A stretch of 64,000 nt of DNA from CAZEDM01 sp964511075 (GTDB lineage Bacteria; Zixibacteria; MSB-5A5; RBG-16-43-9). Under the pieces are notes generated by a model. That model was not told the origin of the DNA and did not search any database. It saw only the letters and a list, made by a program, of their open reading frames with translations. A program made the position numbers and the translations under genes. Of the stretch, positions 1-7,132 are shown piece after piece. The stretch is from positions 124,001 to 188,000 of the forward strand of contig CAZEDM010000002.1 of the NCBI GenBank assembly GCA_964511075.1, read 5' to 3'. The stretch's first letter is position 1; every line of letters starts with the position of its first letter.

Positions 1-2
1 TA

Positions 3-758
3 AAGAAAGAAAAGGTCTCCTATTTTATCCCGGATGAGATTCCCTTTCGCAGGGTAAGAAGCATCCCCCAGGTTGAGATATCCTGCCTTTCCCTGCCCAC
101 GGAATTCCTGGGAGGGGATTATTTCGAGACATTGATTGTCGCTGACCCTCAAAAAGACACCAAACATCTGGCTTTTCTGCTTTACGACATAATGGGACAC
201 GGCCTGGGGACAAGCTCCCTTAAAGCAAAGATCAGGGAGAAACTGGAGAACCTCATGGATGTCTGGTCAAAAGACAGCTCGGTCCTTTCACCCGGGAGTA
301 TGCTCACCCGCCTGGGAGAGGATATCTTCAAGGATTGTCAGGAATCCTCCAGTTTCGTGGAGCTTTTTTACGCCCTGTACGACCCGGATGAGAAAAAGAT
401 AACCTACTCCTCAGCCGGGCATCCGCCGCCCATACTTTTGTCTGACCAGGGGGATCAGGTAAAGGTACTGGTTGATACCGATCTGGTGATGGGAATTACG
501 GAGGATAAGCAATACCGGGACAGTCACATGAGCATAAGATCCGGTGACATCCTGATCTTATTCAGCGATGGGGTGGTGGAGGCATTCGATCCGGAAGATC
601 AGATGTACGAGGAGAAGAGGCTGATCAAGACAGTGCAGGAAAATTTTAAGTTAAGCGCAAACGATATCGCACAGAAGATCTGTAAATCCATAAAGGATTT
701 TACACGAAAAAGACCTCTGACGGACGAGCTTACCCTGACGATTGCGAGGTTTAAGTAG
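3..758 (+). CDS. SpoIIE/PP2C-type serine phosphatase, 3' part (5' end off window)
   Basis: The reading frame is open from the left edge, so this is the C-terminal 251 residues of a longer protein. It carries the landmarks of the SpoIIE/RsbU branch of the PP2C phosphatases. GGDY lies near fragment residue 37 and DIMGHG follows, where the family has an SGHG-like turn. SAGHPPP and LFSDGVVEA come later. The Asp residues in GGDY, DIMGHG and FSDG are the expected metal ligands. In this family the phosphatase usually reverses phosphorylation of an anti-sigma antagonist or acts as the output of a sensor. The sensor part, if any, lies outside the window, so the signal and target are unknown. The gene ends 22 bases before the ferritin-like gene and may be co-transcribed with it. 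Confidence 0.88.
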   Translation, partial: KKEKVSYFIPDEIPFRRVRSIPQVEISCLSLPTEFLGGDYFETLIVADPQKDTKHLAFLLYDIMGHGLGTSSLKAKIREKLENLMDVWSKDSSVLSPGSMLTRLGEDIFKDCQESSSFVELFYALYDPDEKKITYSSAGHPPPILLSDQGDQVKVLVDTDLVMGITEDKQYRDSHMSIRSGDILILFSDGVVEAFDPEDQMYEEKRLIKTVQENFKLSANDIAQKICKSIKDFTRKRPLTDELTLTIARFK

Positions 759-780
759 AAAACAAAAAGAGGATGTGAAA

Positions 781-1308
781 ATGAAAGGGAAGAAGAAAAA
801 AACTTTCAAGGAAGTGTCAAAACCTCTGCCTGAAGATGCCGGGACTTTGGATGCTCTGGAGATAGCCATTTATAACGAACAATCCGCTCACGACTTCTAC
901 CAAGATCTAAGCGAGAGCATAGAGAATCCCAGCGGAAAGGACAGGTTCAGATTTCTATCCCTGGACGAGAAAAGGCACAGAGAGCTTTTGGAGGAAAGGT
1001 ATCTGAGGGAATCCGGCGGAAGAGGGTTTGAATTCGACCCGGGGAAGGTAAAGAGGATAGAGCTTAAGATCAGTGACCAGGCCTCGGCAAAGGAGGCTCT
1101 GGAGATCGCATTGGAGGCGGAGAGGGAAGCTTATAACTCCTATATGAGAGCTGCCTCTCAGGCTAAAGATCAGGAGGGCAAAAAGATGTTCGAATCCTTA
1201 GCCGCGGAAGAGGACAAACACTATCAGATACTGATGTCCGAGCGGCAGATGGTCGAGGGCGGATTTTACTGGTTCAGCCTGGACACCTCAGGCTTTATGG
1301 AGGACTAA
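781..1308 (+). CDS. ferritin-like (rubrerythrin-type) diiron protein
   Basis: 175 residues. After a Lys-rich N-terminus there are two similar helical repeats, each with a Glu early in a helix and an E-x-x-H-like pair later (DEKRHREL in the first, EEDKHYQI in the second). This is the ligand pattern of a ferritin-like or rubrerythrin four-helix bundle with a diiron site. Rubrerythrins reduce peroxide, and a rubredoxin gene lies 67 bases downstream and could supply electrons. The protein lacks its own rubredoxin domain, so it is an erythrin-like or DUF-type ferritin-like protein rather than a classical rubrerythrin. The ATG at 781 follows AGAGGATG; an in-frame upstream TTG at 742 lies inside the phosphatase gene and is not favoured. 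The substrate is inferred. Confidence 0.8.
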   Translation: MKGKKKKTFKEVSKPLPEDAGTLDALEIAIYNEQSAHDFYQDLSESIENPSGKDRFRFLSLDEKRHRELLEERYLRESGGRGFEFDPGKVKRIELKISDQASAKEALEIALEAEREAYNSYMRAASQAKDQEGKKMFESLAAEEDKHYQILMSERQMVEGGFYWFSLDTSGFMED

Positions 1309-1375
1309 ACTCAGGGAGAATACCCCTTAAGTTGCCTGGCTTATCAGGCAAAGATAGATAAGGAGGGAAGATAGG

Positions 1376-1540
1376 ATGGAGAAATGGCAATGCTTGATCT
1401 GCGGATATATATACGATCCGGCAACAGGCGATCCTGATAATGGCGTGGCTCCGGGAACACCTTTTGAGAACCTGCCGGATGACTGGGTCTGTCCTGAATG
1501 CGGGGCAGAGAAAGACCAGTTCGAGAAATTACAGGAATAG
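1376..1540 (+). CDS. rubredoxin
   Basis: A 54-residue protein, the usual size of a small rubredoxin. It has the two iron-binding knuckles C-x-x-C-G-Y (CLICGYIYD) and C-P-x-C-G (CPECGAEK). It also has the conserved GDPDNGVAPGT stretch and the LPDDWVCP motif just before the second knuckle. The four Cys residues bind one Fe as a one-electron carrier in the cytoplasm. AAGGAGG lies nine bases before the ATG. Its position after a ferritin-like diiron protein suggests a shared peroxide or oxygen detoxification role; partner identity is inferred. The gene is intact. Confidence 0.95.
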   Translation: MEKWQCLICGYIYDPATGDPDNGVAPGTPFENLPDDWVCPECGAEKDQFEKLQE

Positions 1541-1678
1541 GTATTTCTTCAGGATATTCATACTATCCCAGAAGAGGGTTGTAAACCCGGGCGGGGAGAT
1601 TCGTGCCATAAAAAAATTTCAAGAGAACATTATCGAGAGCAATTCAACCTAATCCAAAAAATAAAGGAGGAGTAATCG

Positions 1679-3568
1679 ATGGGTGTTAAGACAGACGAGA
1701 TTTTAAAGGATAAATGTGTAGGGGAGGGATACGAGAAGCTTCTGAAGATCAACAATCCAGGGCTTAACGAGTTCATCGCAAAGTATGTCGAGTTAGGCAA
1801 TCCGGATAAGGTATTCGTGTGCGCCGATACGCCTGAGGATATAAAATATATCCGGGAGCAAGCCATAAAAAATGGTGAGGAAAGCAAGCTCAAAATGGAG
1901 GGGCACACAGTTCATTTTGACAATTACTATGACCAGGGAAGGGATAAGAAAAACACAGGGATACTTGTGCCCAAGGGGGTTAACTTAGGGGAAGCCATTG
2001 AGACCAAAGACCGTGATGCTGGCTTAAGGGACATTCATGAGATTTTAAAAGACATAATGAAGGGGAAGGAGCTTTATATTCTTTTCTTCTGCCTGGGTCC
2101 CACCAATTCGATATTCTCCATCCCCGCGGTTCAGCTCACCGATTCGAGCTACGTGGCGCACAGCGAGACACTGCTATACCGCCTGGGTTATGCCGAGTCT
2201 GTCAGGCAGGGACCCAAAGCCCGCTTCTTCAAGTTCGTTCATTCCCAGGGCGAGCTGGACGAGAGAAAAACCAGTAAAAATCTGGATAAGCGCCGGATAT
2301 TCATCGACCTGGAGGATAATATCGTTTACAGCGTCAACACCCAGTATGGCGGGAATACCATCGGGCTCAAGAAGCTGGCTATGCGGCTGGCGATAAACCA
2401 GGGCTCAAAGGAAGGATGGCTGACCGAGCATATGCTGGTAATGGGCGTGCACGGTCCGAAAAACAGGGTTACCTATTTCCTGGGTGCTTTCCCCTCGCTC
2501 TGCGGCAAGACCTCGACCGCTATGCTGGATGGCGAGACCATCGTGGGTGATGACATCGCTTATTTAAGGAAGAAAGATGGACAGGTCAGGGCAGTGAATG
2601 TGGAAAAAGGAATGTTCGGCATCATTATGGGTGTGAATTCCAAAGATGACCCCAGCCAGTGGAAGGCGTTGAACAATCCCGGACAGATCATCTTCTCCAA
2701 TATTCTGGTGACCGAGGACAAGGGCGTTCACTGGATCGGTAAGGATGGAGAGGTTCCACCCAAAGGCTATAACCATTCAGGTGAATGGTTAGCAGGTAAG
2801 AAGGACAAAGAGGGGAAAGAGATAAAATGCTCACATCCCAATGCACGCTTCACCCTTTCGCTTGATACCCTGGATAATTTAGACCCCAAACTTAACGATC
2901 CCGAAGGGGTGACAGTAGCCGGGATGGTCTACGGCGGAAGGGATTCGGATACCTGCGTGCCGGTGGAGGAAGCATACGACTGGCAGCATGGCATTATCAC
3001 CAAGGGCGCATCCTTAGAATCGGAGACCACTGCAGCTACCCTGGGCAAGGAAGGGGTCAGGGCGTTCAATCCGATGTCCAACCTTGACTTCTTGTCCATA
3101 CCGATTGACAAATATATTCAGAACAATCTGGATTTTGCCAAGGGTTTGAGCAAAACACCTCTGATCTTCTCGGTTAATTATTTTCTGAAAGATAAAGACG
3201 GAAATTTCTTGAATGAAAAGACCGACAAGAAGGTCTGGTATAAATGGATGGAACTGAGATCACAAAATGAGGTGGAGGCAATCAAGACCCCCACCGGTCT
3301 TATCCCCAAATATGAGGATGTCAAAAGGCTGTTTAAGGAGGTCCTGAAGAAAGAATATTCCCAAGAGGATTATAATAAGCAGTTTATGCTCAGGATCCCC
3401 GAAAATCTGGCGAAGATAGAGCGGATCAAGAAGATCTACGAGAATAAAGCGCAGATCCCGGATGCCCCCAAGGTAATATTCGAGGAGCTGGAGAAGCAGA
3501 GACAAAGGTTAATGCAGGCAAAGGAGAAATACGGAGATTACATAACCCCGGATAAATTTTTGTCATAA
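1679..3568 (+). CDS. pckG: phosphoenolpyruvate carboxykinase (GTP)
   Basis: 629 residues, full length for the GTP-dependent family. It converts oxaloacetate plus GTP to PEP, CO2 and GDP, the entry step of gluconeogenesis. The nucleotide-binding P-loop reads FPSLCGKTSTAM, with the Cys and Lys typical of the GTP class (ATP-type enzymes have GTGKT). It is followed by the metal-binding kinase-2 motif VGDDIAYL. The segment GGRDSDTCVPVEEAYDW and the FNPMSNLDFLSIP stretch match the family C-terminal half. A strong AAAGGAGGAG site lies just before the ATG. The gene is followed by a palindrome and then a rho-independent terminator, so transcription probably ends there. Confidence 0.95.
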   Translation: MGVKTDEILKDKCVGEGYEKLLKINNPGLNEFIAKYVELGNPDKVFVCADTPEDIKYIREQAIKNGEESKLKMEGHTVHFDNYYDQGRDKKNTGILVPKGVNLGEAIETKDRDAGLRDIHEILKDIMKGKELYILFFCLGPTNSIFSIPAVQLTDSSYVAHSETLLYRLGYAESVRQGPKARFFKFVHSQGELDERKTSKNLDKRRIFIDLEDNIVYSVNTQYGGNTIGLKKLAMRLAINQGSKEGWLTEHMLVMGVHGPKNRVTYFLGAFPSLCGKTSTAMLDGETIVGDDIAYLRKKDGQVRAVNVEKGMFGIIMGVNSKDDPSQWKALNNPGQIIFSNILVTEDKGVHWIGKDGEVPPKGYNHSGEWLAGKKDKEGKEIKCSHPNARFTLSLDTLDNLDPKLNDPEGVTVAGMVYGGRDSDTCVPVEEAYDWQHGIITKGASLESETTAATLGKEGVRAFNPMSNLDFLSIPIDKYIQNNLDFAKGLSKTPLIFSVNYFLKDKDGNFLNEKTDKKVWYKWMELRSQNEVEAIKTPTGLIPKYEDVKRLFKEVLKKEYSQEDYNKQFMLRIPENLAKIERIKKIYENKAQIPDAPKVIFEELEKQRQRLMQAKEKYGDYITPDKFLS

Positions 3569-3578
3569 TCTTCTGAAG

Positions 3579-4046
3579 TAGGGGCACGTTGCAACGTGCC
3601 CCTACAGATACTACATCCTGCATTAAAACAGTAGGTCAGCCATTCCTGTCTGACCTGCAGTCGTAGGGCAAACCTTTAGGTTTGCTTTTTTTTGCAAGGC
3701 TAAAGCCTTGCCCTACAACTTTGGTGGGTCAGGCATTCTTGCCTGACCAGAACAGGCAAGATGCCTGTTCTACCGTGTAATCGGTATCCTCACGCTGCCC
3801 TCAACGCAGGAAAATGCTTTTCTTTATATCCCACCTTGTGGGCAAGGTGGGATTACCGGTTTTGGCAGAGGTGGGACAACCTCATCCCTACAAAATATGT
3901 AGCGGAAGGCTTTAGCCTTCCATAGGTACTATATTACTCCAAAAGTATCTTTGTAGTGATTTTGTCTCCATCTAATTCCGTCAAACACGGACAACACCAT
4001 TCCGTCATTCACGGAATCCGACACTTGTCCGTGAAACACGGACAAG
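3579..4046. repeat. array of at least ten different hairpins in a convergent intergenic gap
   Basis: The gap between pckG and the convergent amidohydrolase gene is 738 bases with no credible ORF. It contains successive inverted repeats of different sequence at about 3579-3604 (perfect 13-base arms), 3633-3656, 3668-3685, 3694-3711, 3727-3748, 3749-3771, 3828-3853 (11-base arms), 3904-3921, 3999-4017 and 4024-4046 (10-base arms). After 4046 the sequence becomes very AT-rich up to about 4240, with nothing else recognisable. Several arms (for example TAGGGGCACG) recur elsewhere in the window in other palindromes. The function is unknown; termination or insertion of mobile palindromes are options. 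Confidence 0.8.
3668..3693 (+). terminator. rho-independent terminator after pckG
   Basis: The stem GCAAACC / GGTTTGC around a TTTA loop is followed by eight T residues, and a second hairpin (GCAAGGC / GCCTTGC) follows at 3694-3711. It lies 100 bases after the pckG stop codon. Confidence 0.75.
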
Positions 4047-4249
4047 AAAGAGAATAATAAATAGAGATATATATTAAGTATACTTATATAGGTAAAAAGG
4101 AATTTTTAGCTTTCGATACGATTTCGATATAAATTTTATATTAAATCAAGAAGTAGAGACAAATGAAAAAAGCTTAATAAATCGAACGAAAATTCGATCT
4201 TTGGAAAATACCTAATAACAATTAACAAAAAAACATCAAGTTCAATGTG

Positions 4250-4275
4250 CCCGTCGGGTCCCCTGACCCGACGGG
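4250..4275. repeat. hairpin of the dispersed GTC-GGG family
   Basis: Perfect 10-base arms CCCGTCGGGT / ACCCGACGGG surround CCCCTG. The same hairpin with CAGGT/ACCTG in place of CGGGT/ACCCG is found near 35263, with degenerate relatives near 31955, 38610 and 41368, so both arms differ in a compensating way. It sits just beyond the 3' end of the minus-strand amidohydrolase gene. Confidence 0.7.
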
Positions 4276-4306
4276 AAAAACTTCCCTCTCTACTGTATGC
4301 TGTCTA

Positions 4307-5926
4307 CTATCTATTGTATATTATCTTTCCCCCCAGAATCGTCATCTCCACCTCTGTTTCCAGAATTTCCTGAGGATTGATACTGAAAATATCTTTAGAC
4401 AAAACCACCATATCCGCCAGCTTACCAACTTCAAGAGAGCCTTTCACGTTTTCCTGAAATTCCGCATAAGCTGAACCCCAGGTGTAGGCTTTGACTGCCT
4501 GTTCGACAGTTAAATTTTGTAGAGAAGAATGGCTATGTGTCTCTTCCTGGGGCGTATAGCAATACGCCCCTACATCTCTGGTTATGGCAGAATAGATTCC
4601 CAGCATCGGATTTAAAGATTCAATGGGCCAATCGGTTCCAAAAGCCAAAATCGTGCCTGAATTAAGCAAATTTCTCCAGGGGTAGGCTCTTTTTAATCTG
4701 TTTTTCCCCAATCTCTGTTCCAGCCAGATTTTATCTGAAGACCAGAAAGAAGGTTGAACAGAAGCTATAACTTTTAAGCTGGCAAAACGTGGAATATCGG
4801 TTTCTTTTAAGATACTGCAATGCTCAATTCGGTGTCTTCTTTTCTTTTCAGGGTTTGATTTTTTGATTTTCTCATAAATGTTCAGGACCATATTACTGGT
4901 CCTGTCTCCAATAGAATGGATTGCTACCTGAAACCCGGATCTGTCTGCCAGAAAGACCATTTTCTCTAATTCCTTTTCATCCAGTAAAACCATCCCGGTT
5001 TTATCTGGCTTGTCTGTATAAGGCTCAAAAAGAAAAGCAGTGTGCGAGCCCAAGGTTCCATCTGCCATTATCTTGAATAAACCTGGTTTAAAAAGATTGT
5101 TTTCCTCAGGGAAACAACTTCTCCATCGTTTCAGCTCCTCTGAATTTTTAACTGTCTCCAGGGGAATCCACTCGCTTATCCTGACTTTCAATTCCTTATT
5201 TTTGAGAAGAGCATTATAAACCTCGATGGCCTCAAAATCTGAGTTGTCCTGAACGCTGGTTACTCCGTATTTACTGGTTTCATTCATAGCCTCCCTGATG
5301 GCGGAGTGAAGCTCCTCAGAAGAGGGTTTGGGAATCACCTTATCCACAAGCTCTATTGCGTTTTCCGTTAAAATGCCTGTGGGTTTCTGCGTAAGACTGT
5401 CTTTCAATATAACCCCGCCCTCAGGCGAGGAGCTGTTTTTGTCTATTCCAGTCAGTTTCAGAGCCAGGCTGTTAGCCCAGCCGGTATGACCGTCTATTCG
5501 TTTCAAGAAAACAGGATTTTGCGGCGCCAGTTTATCCAGAAACGATTTTTCAGGCCAGTTACCCTGGTTGAAAAGAGTGTGATCCCAGCCTCTGCCTAAA
5601 ATCCAGAAGCCAAGTTTGGTCTTTTTGATTTTGTCCAATATTCTCTTCTCTATCTCCTGGAAGCTCCGGCAATCTTTGAGGTTAACCCTTAAAGATGCCA
5701 GCCCGCCTCCGAGCAGATGCAGGTGAGCGTCATTAAAGCCGGGTAAGACCAGCTTTCTCTTTAAATCTATTACCTCAGTCTCTTTGCCGATGTATTCTCT
5801 GGCGGTTTCGGTTTTTCCCGAGTAAATAATTCGCTCGCCTGAGATAGCTATGGCATCTGCCCGTGGATTTTTGTCATCCATAGAGGCGATTTTGCCATTT
5901 AATAGAACTAAATTGGCTTTTGGCAT
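4307..5926 (-). CDS. amidohydrolase family 3 protein (YtcJ-like)
   Basis: 539 residues, the usual length of YtcJ-type metal-dependent amidohydrolases. The N-terminal small beta domain is followed by the HxH metal motif in NDAHLHLLGGG. Later come the conserved VTSVQDN, DGTLGSHTA and VAIHSIGDR stretches (the last carries the metal-binding His) and FGTDWPIESLNP, the catalytic Asp region. The substrate cannot be told from sequence; relatives act on N-substituted formamides or are uncharacterised. There is no signal peptide, so it is cytoplasmic. A 22-base palindrome of the dispersed repeat type lies in frame at 4549-4570 and encodes a short peptide insert around GAYCYTPQ in the segment after the DWP motif. 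A promoter is predicted at 5990-6019. Confidence 0.9.
   Translation of the reverse strand: MPKANLVLLNGKIASMDDKNPRADAIAISGERIIYSGKTETAREYIGKETEVIDLKRKLVLPGFNDAHLHLLGGGLASLRVNLKDCRSFQEIEKRILDKIKKTKLGFWILGRGWDHTLFNQGNWPEKSFLDKLAPQNPVFLKRIDGHTGWANSLALKLTGIDKNSSSPEGGVILKDSLTQKPTGILTENAIELVDKVIPKPSSEELHSAIREAMNETSKYGVTSVQDNSDFEAIEVYNALLKNKELKVRISEWIPLETVKNSEELKRWRSCFPEENNLFKPGLFKIMADGTLGSHTAFLFEPYTDKPDKTGMVLLDEKELEKMVFLADRSGFQVAIHSIGDRTSNMVLNIYEKIKKSNPEKKRRHRIEHCSILKETDIPRFASLKVIASVQPSFWSSDKIWLEQRLGKNRLKRAYPWRNLLNSGTILAFGTDWPIESLNPMLGIYSAITRDVGAYCYTPQEETHSHSSLQNLTVEQAVKAYTWGSAYAEFQENVKGSLEVGKLADMVVLSKDIFSINPQEILETEVEMTILGGKIIYNR
4549..4570. repeat. dispersed GGGGC palindrome inside a coding sequence
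   Basis: Arms GGGGCGTAT / ATACGCCCC flank four bases. The same outer arms occur in intergenic palindromes of this window (for example 3579-3604, 25962-25988). Here it is read in frame on the minus strand as part of the amidohydrolase, adding about eight residues without breaking the frame. Confidence 0.75.
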
Positions 5927-5945
5927 TTTGGCTATCCAATGTGAT

Positions 5946-5972
5946 GTAAGGGCGAGGTTACCTCGCCCCTAC
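5946..5972. repeat. dispersed GTAGGGGC palindrome
   Basis: Arms GTAAGGGCGAGGT / ACCTCGCCCCTAC differ at a single pair. It lies in the short divergent gap between the amidohydrolase and the SDR gene, directly downstream of the predicted amidohydrolase transcription start. Confidence 0.65.
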
Positions 5973-5989
5973 AGTTCGGTTATTGAAGA

Positions 5990-6019
5990 ATTATATCAAT
6001 AAAAGGAGAAGTTTGTCAA
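5990..6019 (-). promoter_or_regulatory. sigma-70-like promoter for the amidohydrolase gene
   Basis: On the minus strand TTGACA is followed after 18 bases by a consensus TATAAT. The start site would be near 5983, leaving a 57-base leader that contains the 5946-5972 palindrome. Confidence 0.65.
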
Positions 6020-6099
6020 GTGTAAACCAAAACAGAAGTTTTTTAACTTGCTATCCTTTACTTAGTTTTTATCTTGGAGGAAAAAAGCAGGAGAGCAAA

Positions 6100-6864
6100 A
6101 TGACTGATTTTATAAATCTGAAAGGAAAAGTAACCCTGATCACCGGTGCTTCCAGGGGTATAGGCAGGGCTGCTGCTGTTTTCTTCGCCAGAGCAGGGTC
6201 TGATCTGGTGTTGAATTATTTTAGAAACGAAAAACAAGCACAAAAAGTCGCATCTTTAGCTAAAAAAGAGGGAATCAGGGCTGAGGTTTTTAAAGCAGAC
6301 GTGTCCTCGAGAGCCCAGTGTAAGAGGATGGTCGATTTCACAATCAAAAAGTTAGGGAAAATAGATATACTGGTGAATAACGCCGGCATCTGGAAATTTG
6401 CTCCCATCGATAAAATGAGCCAAGCTCAGTTAAAACAGACATTAAAAGTCAATCTGGAAAGTATCTTTTATCTGACAACCCTGATCGTCCCTATTATGAA
6501 AAAACAAAAACAGGGTAATATCATCAATATCTCCTCCACTGCCGGTCAAAGGGGAGAGGCAATTCATTCTCATTACGCTGCCTCCAAAGGGGCGATCATT
6601 AGTTTAAGTAAGTCTCTTTCCACAGAACTTGCTCCTTACAACATCAGGGTAAACTGTGTTGCGCCCGGATGGGTGGATACCGATATGAGTCATTCCTCAC
6701 TGGTGGGTAAGGACAAGGGCTGGATTTTGAACCAGATCCCCCTAGGCAGGGCGGCTCAGGCAGAGGAGATTGCCGGAGCCATACTTTTCCTGGCTTCCGA
6801 CCTGGCTACCTTCATTACCGGCGAGGTTATCAACGTTAATGGCGGGGCAGTCCTGTGTGGCTAA
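6100..6864 (+). CDS. short-chain dehydrogenase/reductase (FabG-like)
   Basis: 254 residues, the normal size of a classical SDR. It shows the NADP(H)-binding motif TGASRGIG near residue 17, then NNAG, the catalytic Ser in ISSTAG and the Y-x-x-x-K pair in HYAASKGA. A C-terminal INVNGG completes the classical pattern. It is probably a 3-oxoacyl-ACP reductase-like or other keto-reductase; the substrate is not determined. The ATG at 6100 follows CAGGAGAGC. An in-frame start at 5983 would add a poorly conserved N-terminus and is rejected. No acyl-carrier or fatty acid genes are adjacent, so a general FabG role is not implied. Confidence 0.9.
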   Translation: MTDFINLKGKVTLITGASRGIGRAAAVFFARAGSDLVLNYFRNEKQAQKVASLAKKEGIRAEVFKADVSSRAQCKRMVDFTIKKLGKIDILVNNAGIWKFAPIDKMSQAQLKQTLKVNLESIFYLTTLIVPIMKKQKQGNIINISSTAGQRGEAIHSHYAASKGAIISLSKSLSTELAPYNIRVNCVAPGWVDTDMSHSSLVGKDKGWILNQIPLGRAAQAEEIAGAILFLASDLATFITGEVINVNGGAVLCG

Positions 6865-6887
6865 AAAAGATGATTATTTTTGTTGCG

Positions 6888-6914
6888 AATGGAAGCCCCG
6901 GTCTCCATTTTTAA
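6888..6914 (+). terminator. possible terminator after the SDR gene
   Basis: AATGGA / TCCATT arms enclose ten bases and are followed by TTTT. The stem is short, so termination is only plausible. The rest of the 6865-7132 gap shows nothing else firm; a TATAAT occurs near 6961 without a good -35 box. Confidence 0.4.
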
Positions 6915-7132
6915 GCTGATTTACTGAGCAGATATTTGTCTACTTGTTTCTCCTGGAAATTATAATAACTTTCCCTATGGAGTCATTTCACCGGCTCGAC
7001 TTCATCTTTATTCCCAGAAAAACCCTTACAGGATATTCTCCTTAGCCTGGAAGGATATCCGGAGTAAATTTTACATCGAGTGTGTCGATAAAGAGAAATG
7101 AGTTCCTGATTTTATTTCGTGGGTAAAACCAG

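Noticed and set aside
1440..1652. A 70-residue frame overlapping the rubredoxin gene
   Set aside because: It is a shadow in another frame of the clear rubredoxin gene and has no ribosome binding site or family features.
4247..4474. 75-residue plus-strand frame at the end of the amidohydrolase gene
   Set aside because: It runs antisense to the conserved enzyme and starts inside a repeat hairpin.
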